DNA from: Progne subis subis
Taxonomy: Eukaryota; Chordata; Aves; Passeriformes; Hirundinidae
Direction of reading: 5' to 3'
NCBI GenBank assembly: GCA_022316685.1
Contig: JAKJHU010000038.1
Span: forward strand, 169,384 to 233,383
Length of the DNA: 64,000 nt
Positions 48,291 through 58,814 of the stretch are shown here, one piece after another (within the stretch, counting starts at the first letter, position 1; each line of letters starts with the position of its first letter). The position numbers and the translations under genes are program-made. The notes under the pieces are model-generated. The model was not told the DNA's origin. It searched no databases and worked only from the letters and a program-made list of their open reading frames with translations.

Positions 48291-48323
48291 CAAAAGACAA
48301 ACCAGGCTTTGGTTTGTCTTTTG
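48291..48323. repeat. Perfect hairpin, 14-bp arms, 5-base loop
   Basis: CAAAAGACAAACCA (48291-48304) is the exact reverse complement of 48310-48323, with the loop GGCTT. The arms are purine-rich against pyrimidine-rich. No extension beyond the arms. Confidence 0.85.
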
Positions 48324-48898
48324 CAAACAAAGCACTCAAGCAGAGTTGGAGACAAGAAGAAAACTTTCCTAGTTGGCTACAATGTTGTTTTACTTGAGCA
48401 TAGGGATCCACCTTAAGACAGGTCCAGGGAGTAAGATGGAAACCAAATACAGTCAAAGGAAGTTGGGGATGTGGGTGTCAGGTTGTCAGTAATCTGACAG
48501 CTGTGGTAACTACCCTCTAATCCAGCAGCTCCAGCCACGCTCTCGGCTGACACCGCAAGGACTGACTGACAGCTGAAGAGCGGGCACTTCTTACAGGAAA
48601 AAGTGACATCCAGTCTATTAAGGCTGACAAGCACAAAGCAGAGATTTGCCCTGAATGGTTTGGTACTGAAGCCTAGTAAAGGGGTTATTTGAAAGGTCTT
48701 AGAGAAAGTGTCAGACTCAAGCTCAGATGATAACAATATTGTAATGATAGCACTGGACAATGAAGTGCTATGATTGCCCATACAGGCCAGGAAGATTGCA
48801 TGTGGATATTGAGCTCCAGAAGCCAGTTTACAGCAGCAGAGTCTCAAAGCAAACTTGCAACAGCTGTAAATGCACTCTATGTCAGAAACTTAATGTGG

Positions 48899-48915
48899 TT
48901 TTTTTTTTTTTTTTT
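48899..48915. repeat. Poly(T) run of 17 bases
   Basis: Uninterrupted T17; no adjoining retroposon recognised on the minus strand. Confidence 0.85.
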
Positions 48916-51289
48916 CTGAGTGGATAATAATCTGCTTATGCCTTTGCTACTTTTGCTCTAGTGTCTAAGGAAAAAACTAGCAGAAGGGCAATTGCTGCAC
49001 ACACCGTAAAAGATGGAAATAATGAAAGTGTCACACTCAGCATCTTGCAGGTTGAATTAGGAACATTCTCAAAATTGAAAAACTACATTAATAATTGAAA
49101 TAGCTGTATCCTAGTCCAAATGTTAAGTAATGGAAAAATCTGGGTGTGAGATACTGTGCTGTAAATTCATACATAGATGCGCTTGACAAAAAGGGGATAT
49201 TAAGTAAATATAAAAAGGTATAGTATTGTGTAGCAGTTAAGTAGCTGACTGGTATTGTGAGGCTCCAGGTGTTACAAATGTGACCCTTTGTTATTGCAGG
49301 ATCTGAATCTGCTATGGACTAGCACTTTTTAATATTCCTTTTAACCTTCCTGAGAGGTTCTTTTTTCAGCAAAACTCTTGAAATTTTCTTCTGCTTTCTT
49401 TTTCTTGGTTTTCATATAAAATGCAATATCTAAGCAAACAATGAAGTGATTTTTTTATTTTTTTGCTTCCACAGAAGCTTAATTCTGTAGGCAGCTGCCT
49501 CTTTATTCCCACTCTCCCCAGTAGTATCCTTCAGATTCCCCATCTGGTACCCATACTTAGTGGGTGTTAGAAACCGCATGTATTAGCTGGCTTTTCAAGT
49601 AGAAATGGCACCATTCAACAGTTTAAGTACCCTGTGCCATCTACTAATTCTTTGAAAATCTATATTATTGTTGTTTTCCCAGTACCAAAGTGATCCTGCA
49701 GTTAGGTTTTCTTTTGTGGGTTTTTGTGTGTTTGTTTTAGTTCTCTCTTTCCCCCCACCTCTTTTCTTCCAGACACTTTCAGGAAATCACCCCTCCTTTC
49801 CATTAGATTACTTTATGTAGCTCCAGTCTGTGAACTGAAGCTAGCATAAAGGAGATAACACTCAGTTTTATATCTCTTCTGCTTGTTGACTGCATTTTCT
49901 GGGGAATAGATGTTTACAAACAAAATTATCAGATCAGGTTTAATACAACTCAAATTTTAATTGCCAAGGAAAAAGAGTGGCCAAATAATGGTCACTGTCT
50001 GAAGAATGAAGAGTTTACAGGACAAAAAGTGCAGTTTTTTCTGTTTCAGGAGTTTACAGTGCTGCACATGGTTTGATTGCCAGTAGGTGAATGGTCAAGG
50101 CTGGGGTAACTTTCATCTATTGCTACTCCAGTTATTGCCTTTAAACAGAATTTTTTGTGAAGATGAAATAGCAGTGGTGGAAGCAGTTCTGTTTGAAGAC
50201 ACAGAAGCATGAATGCAGGCTCTGCTCCAGGTGTGGGGAAGAGCTTGTGTCTGTAAATGGCTGTAGGAGTGGGTGCTGCATTTGGCTGAGAAGCCAAGGC
50301 AGAATAAATGTGAGTGTGGCCAGTGCTGCCCAGCGCAGGGTGCTGCAGACCTCACTGATGGATGTGTTATGTGGGCTGGGTTAACGAGGTTTGTAGATTC
50401 CGGAGGAGTTTTTGGGTGTCTTCATGAACTGACAACCTTGTGACTTCTTTGCTGAAGTCCTTTATGGTGCCATGAAATTTTAAAAAAGTTGTGCTCTGAC
50501 CTGTACAAATAATTGTTTTCATTCCTCCATGTGTTTTGGATTTATTTGACTTTTGTCAAATTGACATTTATGTGACTTAGGTTCCAATTTTTTGAGCTGG
50601 TGAGACTGGTGAGTAGAACTAAACATGTGAGTGAAAGTATTCTGTGTGAAGGTCAAACCTCAGTGTTTTCAAAAACAGTCAACAGGAAGTAAGTGAAAAT
50701 TATATGAATATATTAAATGTAGTTAATAATACTATAAAACATATAGTATACTTGCACATTTATTCCATTATATGTATGTGAATGCATATTTATAGATATT
50801 TGCAGTACTTTTCAGTGTGATGGTTTGGTTGATTTGGAGTGGGAGTGGGTTAAGGTTTTTGTGTATGTGTGGGTTTTTTGTTTTTGTTTTTTTTTTAACT
50901 GGTAAGCTAGGATTTGCTTTTATTTCCTTGTTCCTTAGTGTTTTATTTCAACAGCTATTTAATGTGATTTTTTCGGCACACTAAATTTTACTTAGGGCAA
51001 ACAAACCTGCTTACAGATCTTTGTTTCTAGAAGCATAACACAAATACATAACTTTTGGCAAGAGTTCAGTAGAAAGAATTACCTGAAACTTGGTGCCAAT
51101 GTATTCCTGTATTTGCTGTTCTAAACTAAAAACTTGATCACAAACTCTGTTGTAGCCATCTGTCATTTACAAAATGACACATCCAATTTAAAACCACTAG
51201 GAAACAAAATGTTTAATCAGAATTTTAGGAATACTTGTTAACCATGAATCTTGGAGGCCATACTATTTAGCTATTACTGTGCAATTTAT

Positions 51290-51450
51290 CTGACAAGGGG
51301 TGTCATCTATTGCAGACGATGTACAAGTGCAAGTCAGCATCACCTTGAGCAGGTTACTTTATTTGTCCTTTGCCCCAGTTTTCCAGTCTGTGGAATGGGA
51401 AATAGATATTTTCCCATTATAGGAAAGGTATTGACAGGAGAGAAAATTCA
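51290..51450 (+). mobile_element. MIR / CORE-SINE fragment
   Basis: The order CACCTTGAGCAGGTTACTT, then GCCCCAGTTTTCC, then TCTGTGGAATGGGAAATA, then TTATAGGAAAGGTATTGACAGG follows the core and right part of the MIR SINE (accurate-core words CCTTGGGCAAGTTACTT, CCTCAGTTTCC, TCTGTAAAATGGG). Divergence is high, as expected for an element that stopped moving before the split of mammals and sauropsids. Left limit is uncertain; the tRNA-derived head is not recognisable. MIR copies kept at this level of similarity in a bird are uncommon. Confidence 0.7.
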
Positions 51451-51865
51451 AGTGCATTTCTTACATATCAGTCTTGCACAAAGTTTTTTTTACTACGTGT
51501 TTCTGCCAAAGGTATTAGAAAATACTGTAGATTTTTTGATATTAGCATGAAGCTTTATGGTGGAATTATGTGACTGGGGGGGAGTTTCATAGGACAGAAA
51601 GCCTGTCTTGGTTGTGTGTTTCTAGAACATAACTAAAAGATATGAATGCAGAGCACTGAAATGAAGAGTATTGTGATGAAAATCTGCACAGAAGTTTTTT
51701 ACCAAGGCTGACTCCTCCTTGGTCATCAAACTCTGTCCCTTTGTACATTAAATTTTGTTAGACCTTTTTACTTGTGTTGTGCTTGGTTTGTACTACTTTG
51801 TAATACTAGTACCATAAGTTCCTAAGTTATAGTGCTACCCTGCATAAGTATACATAGCAAAAGAA

Positions 51866-51985
51866 AACCCCTGTTCTAAGGAGCTCAGCTTTAACAGATG
51901 AGACAGGTGGAGATGTGAAATGATTCACCCAGGATTACCCCAGAAACAGAAGGTCAGTCACAAGGAACCAGAGGAAGACTCAGGG
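51866..51985 (-). mobile_element. MIR-like (amniote CORE-SINE) fragment, reverse orientation
   Basis: The plus strand reads CCCTGTTCTAAGGAGCTCAG, then AACAGATGAGACAGGTGGAG, then GAAATGATTCACCCAGGATTAC, then CAGAAGGTCAGTCACAAGG. This follows the reverse complement of MIR-type elements (ACAGATGAGG, AAGTGACTTGCCCAAGGTCAC, GTCAGTGGCAGAG). It lies about 400 bases from the MIR on the plus strand, in the opposite orientation. Assignment to an exact subfamily is not possible by eye. Confidence 0.55.
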
Positions 51986-51989
51986 TATT

Positions 51990-52685
51990 AGCTTATTGTG
52001 GCTCCTCCTTGGAGCGATGTTCTCCTTCAGGAGTTGTCCTGTTTATCTTCTTTCACTTCTCCAAATAGAAATTTAAATGTGTTGCAGAAATAAAATTTTA
52101 AATATAAGTTATATTGGGAAATAGAAATGCCTGATGATAAAAACAGAAGCAGTATTTCCTGGGTGTGTTTCAAAAGATGGAGCTCTGACAGTGATGTAAA
52201 CTCTTTAAACCAGTCATTGAGCCAAGAGAAATGTAAATCTTTATTAGCTTCTTTGCTTTATTATACTTTATTATATGTCATTAACAGATATTTTTAAAAT
52301 ATGGTAAGTGCATTCATTTTCCATACAGTAGTTGTGAAAAGTAATAGCAGATCTAAAGGGAAAAAAAAAAAAAAAAATGGAGAGAATGACCTCTGAAGAT
52401 GTGAAAAGCGAAAAATTGGATAGTAAATGCTCAATCAGTCTGAGGTATTTTGTAAATCAGACAGCTTTTATTTGGATATACTATTGTTTAACAGCCGGTT
52501 TAAATTGGGACCAGCATCCTGATTCTGGACAACATGGCTTTTATTGGAAGTCCCTGCCACTTTTAAACATCTTTAATACATTTTAAAAATAGAACTGTAA
52601 AAACCAGTAACCAGACTTCAAAGCGAAGCCATGTTGTGCCAGAATTACGAAGCTGGTGCCGATTTTCACTGGTTGTAAAGCCCTG
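51990..52685. other. Non-coding DNA, no gene seen
   Basis: Contains an A17 run at 52361-52377 and a 69-codon frame following it, not recognisable. No repeat family identified. Confidence 0.5.
52361..52377. repeat. Poly(A) run of 17 bases
   Basis: Uninterrupted A17 after GGG; no retroposon body recognised to its left. Confidence 0.85.
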
Positions 52686-52689
52686 GGAG

Positions 52690-52793
52690 CGCCCTGCGGT
52701 CTGTCCCGTGGTGACAGACACCAGGAGCGCAGGCGGCTGGCACGGCACACCCGCGCAGGGAGCGAGGAGGGCGGCACCCTGCTCACCGGCGCG
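52690..52793. promoter_or_regulatory. Small CpG-rich patch
   Basis: Thirteen CpG in about 105 bases, including CCCGCGCAGG and ACCGGCGCGG, in CpG-poor surroundings. It gives arginine/alanine/glycine-rich frames on both strands (83-99 codons) which I regard as compositional. It could be a weak CpG island, an orphan promoter, or a GC-rich exon of an unseen gene. Confidence 0.4.
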
Positions 52794-53768
52794 GGGCTCA
52801 GACCTGTCCTCCAGCCTCCGTTGTCCATTTGTGCCACCGACCATGGCCTGGCCTTCAGGAGGAGATCTGGGGCTTGGCGCACAGGAAAGCAGCTTATTAA
52901 TGGTTAACTAGAATGGGGAAGGTCTTTTGATTGGTACTTAACAGCAGATAGGGGAAACCAAGAGCTACCTGTGCGTAGTGCCCTGTGTAAGGACCGTGCT
53001 GTCAGATTGTGGTCGTTTTACACCAACCATTTAAAAAAAGATTTCTATCTGCTCCAGGAGTGGGTGAATAGTGATATAACAATTACCTATATGATGTTAC
53101 TGGGAGAAACAGCCAAAAGGGGAAAAAGAAAGTGCTTTGATTTAATTTTTTTTTTTTTTTAATGTTTCTACTTACTAGTGACACTTTTAATATACTAAGA
53201 TGAAAGGAGAGGTTCTGCTGGGTTAAACTGGCCATGCTCAACTGAGGCTTCACCCACTTGAGCCAAAGACTGCCCTGGAGCTGAAGCTGGTGTTGTTTAA
53301 TTGGTGTTTCTGGAGGATTGCACCTGGATGTTTCCTGAACAAGTACTGGCGGAGTGCTACGGTGCTTCAGTCACCCTATTTTGCTTGACTTACAAGCAGG
53401 TCACATTAAAGTACCATTATTAATCAGTGTCCTTGCTTAGGAGCTGCTCTGTGCCTACACCCCTCCCACCAAGAAAAGCACCACAGCAGAGTGCAACCCT
53501 TCTTCTGTAGCATTCTGCAGTATTTCAGAACTGCTGTAGTGCTATCCTGTAGGAAGGTATTGTCACAGCATAGCTCAGGAAACCAGTTTGAGATGAGTAG
53601 GCTATGAGAACTGGTTTATTGCTGTCTTCAAATAGGCAAAGATGTGAAAGGGATCTCTCTTGTGACATATCTGCAGAGAATGTTCACCTGGGAATAGGCT
53701 AATTGAACACTTGATGCCACTGCAAACCTACCTATGCATAACTAAAATGAACACAGATTTGACAACTG

Positions 53769-53802
53769 CACTGCATTTTAAAAGAAATTTTAAAATGCAG
53801 TG
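53769..53802. repeat. Perfect hairpin, 15-bp arms with GAAA loop
   Basis: CACTGCATTTTAAAA (53769-53783) is the exact reverse complement of 53788-53802, and the loop is GAAA, a member of the GNRA class of stable RNA tetraloops. No pairing continues outside the arms. If transcribed from the plus strand it would form a very stable short stem-loop. Confidence 0.9.
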
Positions 53803-54898
53803 ATTATAGAGCCCCAGGGCCTGATGCATAGCTACTCAACACAGATTTTATTTATGAAAGATAGGTTCTGTATCAATATTTTTGAAAATTAGGACCCAAA
53901 GATATGTTTTAGTAAAAATTTAGGGGAAAATCTGCTGGCAGAACATAGATTCAAGATGATGTTAGGATTTTGTCTGGCTGTAGCTTCAGCATGAGATTTT
54001 ACTGATTTTACTGTTAAAGAGAAATAAAGCTTTTGTTATGAATTAGAATCTTATTTCTACATCTGGAAGTGTTTGGCATCCTTTGCAGAAAAAAATTGTG
54101 GGAAGGTGATCCCTGACATAACTGAGCTATTTGATATTTACACGTGATCATCATTATAGTTTCAGATCCTCTTACAAAACTTAAATAAGGTGTCTGAATA
54201 GCCTACAGAGGGCTCTTACACGTCTCTCTTTCTTTAGTTGCTATGTCTAAAGGAAGTCAGGATTGGTCACAGCTGAATTTCTTCTAATTTTTTATTTCCC
54301 AGCAGTGCTGTATTTGTCTAAGGTTTCTCCATCTTAACAGTTTTAGAGTTTAGTTAACTCTGTTGCTGCTACTGTAATTCTGGGGAGCAGGTTACCAACA
54401 GTGCCCAAGAGAGCTGGTCTCCCTCAGCTATATTGTGTGATGTTCTCTGCAAGGAAAGAGGACCCAAATTTTCCCACACGAGGGAATGTTGTTACTGATG
54501 GTGCTGACCACACACACAGCCCTGTCCCTTCCAGGCTCTCCAGCTTAAAGCCTGTTAGAGCAGAGTACTGTTGCCACACAGTCTGCCTAAATCTTGGCAG
54601 GGATTAAAAACTCTTGGAAGAGATTGCCGACTGCACACTTAGCAAAGGACCTTTTTTTTGGGAGGCGGGTGAACCTCATTAGGTGCCCTGCTGGTTTTCT
54701 TCACTCCCTTGCTGAATTACTCAGGTGTTCCCTATATGGAACTACTCTAGAAAGTAGTGTGAAACCTCCAGCTAATATAAGCAATTTTTGTCTGCCTGCT
54801 GAGTAGCTTTTCCTACCTGGATTGTGAGGAATACCATGATGCCCTCAAACAGGACATCCAGTGAGGAACAAAGCACCATTGCTAGGTTTCCACATTCA

Positions 54899-54912
54899 AG
54901 AGCAGGGGGCAC
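54899..54912 (+). promoter_or_regulatory. CTCF-like core word
   Basis: AGAGCAGGGGGCAC matches the CTCF core (CCASYAGRKGGCRS) at 12 of 14 positions, including the invariant AGGGGGC part. A single motif match is weak evidence for binding. Confidence 0.25.
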
Positions 54913-55249
54913 ATTGTAGGGTTCTGGCTAAGCTTGGTGGCTGTGTGCCATGGAGGAAACTCCTTGTGGCAGAAGTCTCAGTTGCCAGTGTAGGAGCTGA
55001 GGTACTGGGTCAGCACACCCTACCTGAGTGGTGAGGCAAGGGAGTCAAACTGCTCTGTGGGGGTTTGTCTACCAGTCCTTGACATAAAAAGGTTGCTTTT
55101 TAGCTAGGATGCATATAAAGAATAATAAAAATAATGAGAAAGGGCAGAGAGGGAACTGTGTGTGATAGTGTTGAATTTCTTCTTTTTTGATGCTGATTTT
55201 TTTTTCATCACATGTTCCTTATAACCCCACTTTTAGCAATTGGATTTCT

Positions 55250-55340
55250 CGTAGGCATCACAGCACGAGCACAGAATCAGAAACAGAGCGAGGACCTCAA
55301 GAGAGTTCCTAATCTGACCTTTTGCATGGAGACTAAATCA
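55250..55340. mobile_element. Possible very old CR1-like trace
   Basis: CACAGAATCAGAAACAGAGCG followed by AGGACCTCAAGAGAG and TTCCTAATCTGACC recalls the antisense 3' end of old CR1 (ACAGAATC, GGGACCTCAAGAG, ATCTAGTCCAACC), but only in scattered words. If real it is on the minus strand. It could equally be chance. Confidence 0.25.
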
Positions 55341-55954
55341 AGATGCTTGATTGCCTGGCTTGCCCTCCGCAGTGGTACCAGTGCATAGCCGGTAGTTGCT
55401 GGGCTGCCTTACACACCTGTGGATATGCACGTTAAGACTCTCTATCGGTTACAAGCAAAGTGTAAAGGGCAGCGGGCTGAACAAGGCGCTTGGGAAGGTC
55501 TCTGGAGTTGATGTTTTCACTGGCATCTATTAATAAGTTGGGGCTAAAATCTCTGGTTTGAGGAAGAAGCCAGCAGAGAATTTTACAGCTGTAGACAAAT
55601 ATCTAAAAGGATTTGGTTCATTAAGCATTAGCAAGAAATCACACAGGAATGCCTGAATATATTTTAAAAACAAATAAAATGTAAGTTAAATACACAGAAG
55701 GCTTTTCTCTCAGAGAGTAAATTTTCTCATCTTTTGCTAAAGGTCTTCAAGCAGGAGCTTTAACGGAGTTTACAAAAAGCATATGAATAAATGTATATGA
55801 CCATTTCTTTCACAACCATTTAATTTCTGATAGGATTCATTGGCTTAAAAAATCACGAGAGAAATTAATGTTTTCCTGAGATCTATGGGTCATCTCAACT
55901 CTTTTTCCTCAGTGCCCCTGAGACTCTGTTACCCATATTTCTGTTTGGCCAAGG

Positions 55955-56075
55955 AAGTGGTTAGGTAATGAGTGATAGGCTTGAGATCATTCCAGCCAGT
56001 AAGTATTCAGAGGTGAAGTGGAACTGGGAATGATGGGTCTTGGTCTCCTCAGTTTATTGCCTCTGCCTTTTCTTC
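55955..56075 (-). mobile_element. MIR-like fragment, reverse orientation
   Basis: The plus strand reads GGTTAGGTAATGAGTGATAG, then GCTTGAGATCATTCCAGCCAG, then GTGGAACTGGGAATGATGGG, then TCTTGGTCTCCTCAG. The order and spacing match the reverse complement of MIR-type elements (AAGTGACTTGCCCAAGGTCAC, CAGTGGCAGAGCTGGGA, CCAGGTCTCCTGA). Highly diverged. Limits approximate. Confidence 0.5.
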
Positions 56076-56502
56076 TTATGACACTCTGTTATAAGAAGAA
56101 ACTTATAAACTTAAAATAACTATAAACTTAAATTATTACTGCATGGCAGGAATCTTACCCTCATTAAACTGAGGGAGGTGTTAAAATTCTCCTCTGATCA
56201 GCATCAGAGAAAAATACCTGTTTGGGGAAGATTGGAATATCTGTATGAATTGTGTTTTACTACAACAATTAGAACATTGAAGTCCTTTGTTCTTTTATAT
56301 ATGTAGTATATTATATCAGGATGCTTGTTGTCTGGTGGACTTAGAGGTAACCCTTTGGATATGAACTTCTAGGTTGGTTCAGCCTCAGGCAAAATTACAA
56401 AACAGCAAGCTGTGTATGATATAAATGCTTGGACACATTTGACAAGTTTGGAGAAAATAAGCAAATAATGCTTAGCACACTCATTCAGAGTGCTGCACAG
56501 TC

Positions 56503-56517
56503 AAAAAAAAAAAAAAA
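56503..56517. repeat. Poly(A) run of 15 bases
   Basis: Uninterrupted A15; followed by A-rich DNA to about 56585 that gives a lysine-rich artefact frame. Confidence 0.85.
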
Positions 56518-58356
56518 TTAAGAAGTGTGCAAGCTTAGTTAATTGTAAAAAACCTGAAGAAAATAACAACAAAAAAAGCAGAAAAGGCACACCTCCCTGC
56601 AATGCTGTAGTCAATAGAATTAATGAAGTTCTGCAACTGCATTATAATATTTGTTTTATAAAAAGAGCATCCCCTACATTTATTTTACTACATTCAGACT
56701 ATGTTTCTTTTATTATCAGAATAAGAAAGCACTACAGTTTGTATCAGTAAGTGCTACTTATTTCTACTTTGCATTTAATTATATGTGAAGATAATCCTTC
56801 TGGCTTTAGCATGCAGTCTTAGAGATTGATACAATTTTGTCTATAGAATAGAATATTGCCAGTATAAACTCAGTCAGAAGACTGAGTCTTGGAATGAATA
56901 TAAAAGTTATGCTTCTGCTACAGACAAGCATATGAATAATAAATATGAAAGATTTATCTCAGCATCTTGTTTTTTTCTTTTATTAAGTGTTACAGCTCTC
57001 TATATTATACTTGCTTTATTTCAGCAACATTTTCTGGAATGCTGCCTAGCACTGTTTTTCTTGCAGTAGGTAGAAATTAAAATAACATAATGGTGCCAAA
57101 ACTAAATAGTATTGATTACTCTCTTTCCAGTGGTATAATCCTTCCAACTCCAAACTTTTAATTCCTAGCATCCTTAACCTGTTGGTTTACGTAGTCTAAA
57201 CTAAGCTTCTCTTTTATGTGTCAAAAATGAGCTGGAAACTACTAACAAACAATTTCCTCTCATTTAAGCTGTGAGAAACTGCTAACTTAGGGAAACTTTG
57301 CTTTTCCATAGAAGAGATCTTGGCTTTGAGGAGAAAGTATTTTCATTGCATTTAGGAGGCTCAGATATGATGATGTTCCTTATGTGGCACATGAAATTGT
57401 CACAAGAAAATTAATCAAAGTAGAAGCAATATTAATAACAGCATTTTTATTCCTTTGTTGTGGTATTTATCCCCACACTTAATATTCCATTTTACATCTC
57501 TTCAGATCCTCATACCAGGGAGCAGACAGTCTTTTTCCAGGATAGTTTATCAATCCTTTTTGGTTTGGACTATAAAGGAAAGGCTTACCCTTATTTTCTT
57601 CTTTTTCTGCTTACATTAGAAACTTGCTAGGGTTGATGGCTAAATCTTGCTAGTTGTGCCAAGACTAACACAACTGATCAAGAAAAAAGGCACAAAAATG
57701 AGACCTGAAACAGAGTAATGACAGGACATAGTCTTTAATAGGAGTTACCCTATGGGAATAAATCAAGGAAATAAATCAATGAGGAAAAAGAAGATGTAAA
57801 TAAAACCAGGGAGATCTCTTAATAGAGTATCTGAAATCAGAGTGACACCCTCCTAGCTTCTACTTTGTTTGGCATTTTCTTAGATGATTTTAGAGAGGCA
57901 AGGTATACTTTAAATAAACTGCTGTCATCAGTGAGAAAAAAAAAATAGGTTGTGCATTTGTTTTGGAGCCTGCTTGGTGAATTTCCTTGAAATCAGTGAG
58001 GTTTGTGTAGGTCACTAATCTCAGATAATTAGTTCTGGAGGCAAGCCAGCTAAAGGGAAGCTCATCTTTCTCTTAAAGTAAGCAAGCAGTGCAGCATGAC
58101 AAGGGAAGGAAAGGTCTGGTGATTTGTGCCTTAATGCTTGTTTCTTAGAATTGAATTTTGGTTGTGTTATGTGAGAAAAGAATATGAGTCACAACTTTGA
58201 ATGCAATGAACAAATGTATTGAATCTTGCCACTACAGTGGGCTACTGACACTGTCCATACATTTGGATTGGGATAAATAAGTGGTTACAAGTTTGAGAAA
58301 AACATAGGAAGTCTTTCAGTTTAGCTCCATTCAAAATGTAGATACTTAACTGTATA

Positions 58357-58392
58357 ATAGCTGCTTTTTTTAAAAAACAAAAAAGCAGCTAT
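58357..58392. repeat. Perfect hairpin, 14-bp arms, 8-base loop
   Basis: ATAGCTGCTTTTTT (58357-58370) is the exact reverse complement of 58379-58392, with an A-rich 8-base loop. Half of each arm is a T or A run, so this is less remarkable than the other hairpins of similar size. Confidence 0.8.
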
Positions 58393-58739
58393 GCTTTATT
58401 TTCCATGATCTGGTGTAGCAGCAATAGCCTGGATGGAATGGATCCCATGCTGCTTCTACTTCTGCTCTTGTCTGCAAGTTGCTCTTGCAAAGGCAGGTAA
58501 AGATGAGTCAAATATTCCTCCAGATTTTTCACAGCAGAAATAGATACATGCAACAGGCTGAAGAAAGAGAGGTTCTGCCTGTATTAAGTATTGTCTTTTA
58601 TTGCAAAACAGGATATACTTTTGCCAGTCTACAGTGGCAGAATTGATAGTGTCACAGAACAAAGGGCACCATCTGCTCAGTGCACAGGGGAAAAGGAGGC
58701 AGCAGCAGGGCAATGGTTGAAGGGTAAAAATATGAAGTC

Positions 58740-58810
58740 TTAGAGCCAAACCAGAAATACTTGCCTGAGTGAGGTCTACAGGACTGGGCCCTTTGTGAAA
58801 TGCACACTGA
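58740..58810 (+). mobile_element. Possible old amniote SINE-like 3' trace
   Basis: TTGCCTGAGTGAGGTCTACAGGACTGGGCCCTTTG resembles the end of old amniote retroposons that carry a GAGTAAGG...GCAGGATCGGGCCC phrase, common in turtles and present as relics in birds. The match covers about 35 bases only and the family name is uncertain. Confidence 0.3.
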
Positions 58811-58814
58811 TGAA

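Larger units (their letters stand above)
46715..51285. other. Non-coding DNA, no gene seen
   Basis: The longest frame is 144 codons on the minus strand (48847-48413) with no recognisable domain. A T17 run is at 48899-48915. A perfect 14-bp hairpin is at 48291-48323. Late in the block, 50690-50900, the DNA is very AT- and GT-rich. Confidence 0.5.
52915..55235. other. Non-coding DNA, no gene seen
   Basis: Short frames only, the longest 70 codons. A T15 run at 53146-53160, a perfect 15-bp hairpin at 53769-53802 and a CTCF-like word at 54899-54912 are listed separately. Confidence 0.5.
56080..58735. other. AT-rich non-coding DNA, no gene seen
   Basis: An A15 run lies at 56503-56517 and an 8-bp inverted repeat ACTCAGTC/GACTGAGT with a 4-base loop at 56868-56887. 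A perfect 14-bp hairpin is at 58357-58392. A 129-codon minus-strand frame (58845-58456) shows no domain and overlaps a possible old SINE trace. Confidence 0.5.

Noticed and set aside
48413..48847. 144-codon minus-strand frame as a gene or retroviral remnant
   Set aside because: No retroviral or LINE motif found and no flanking terminal repeats.
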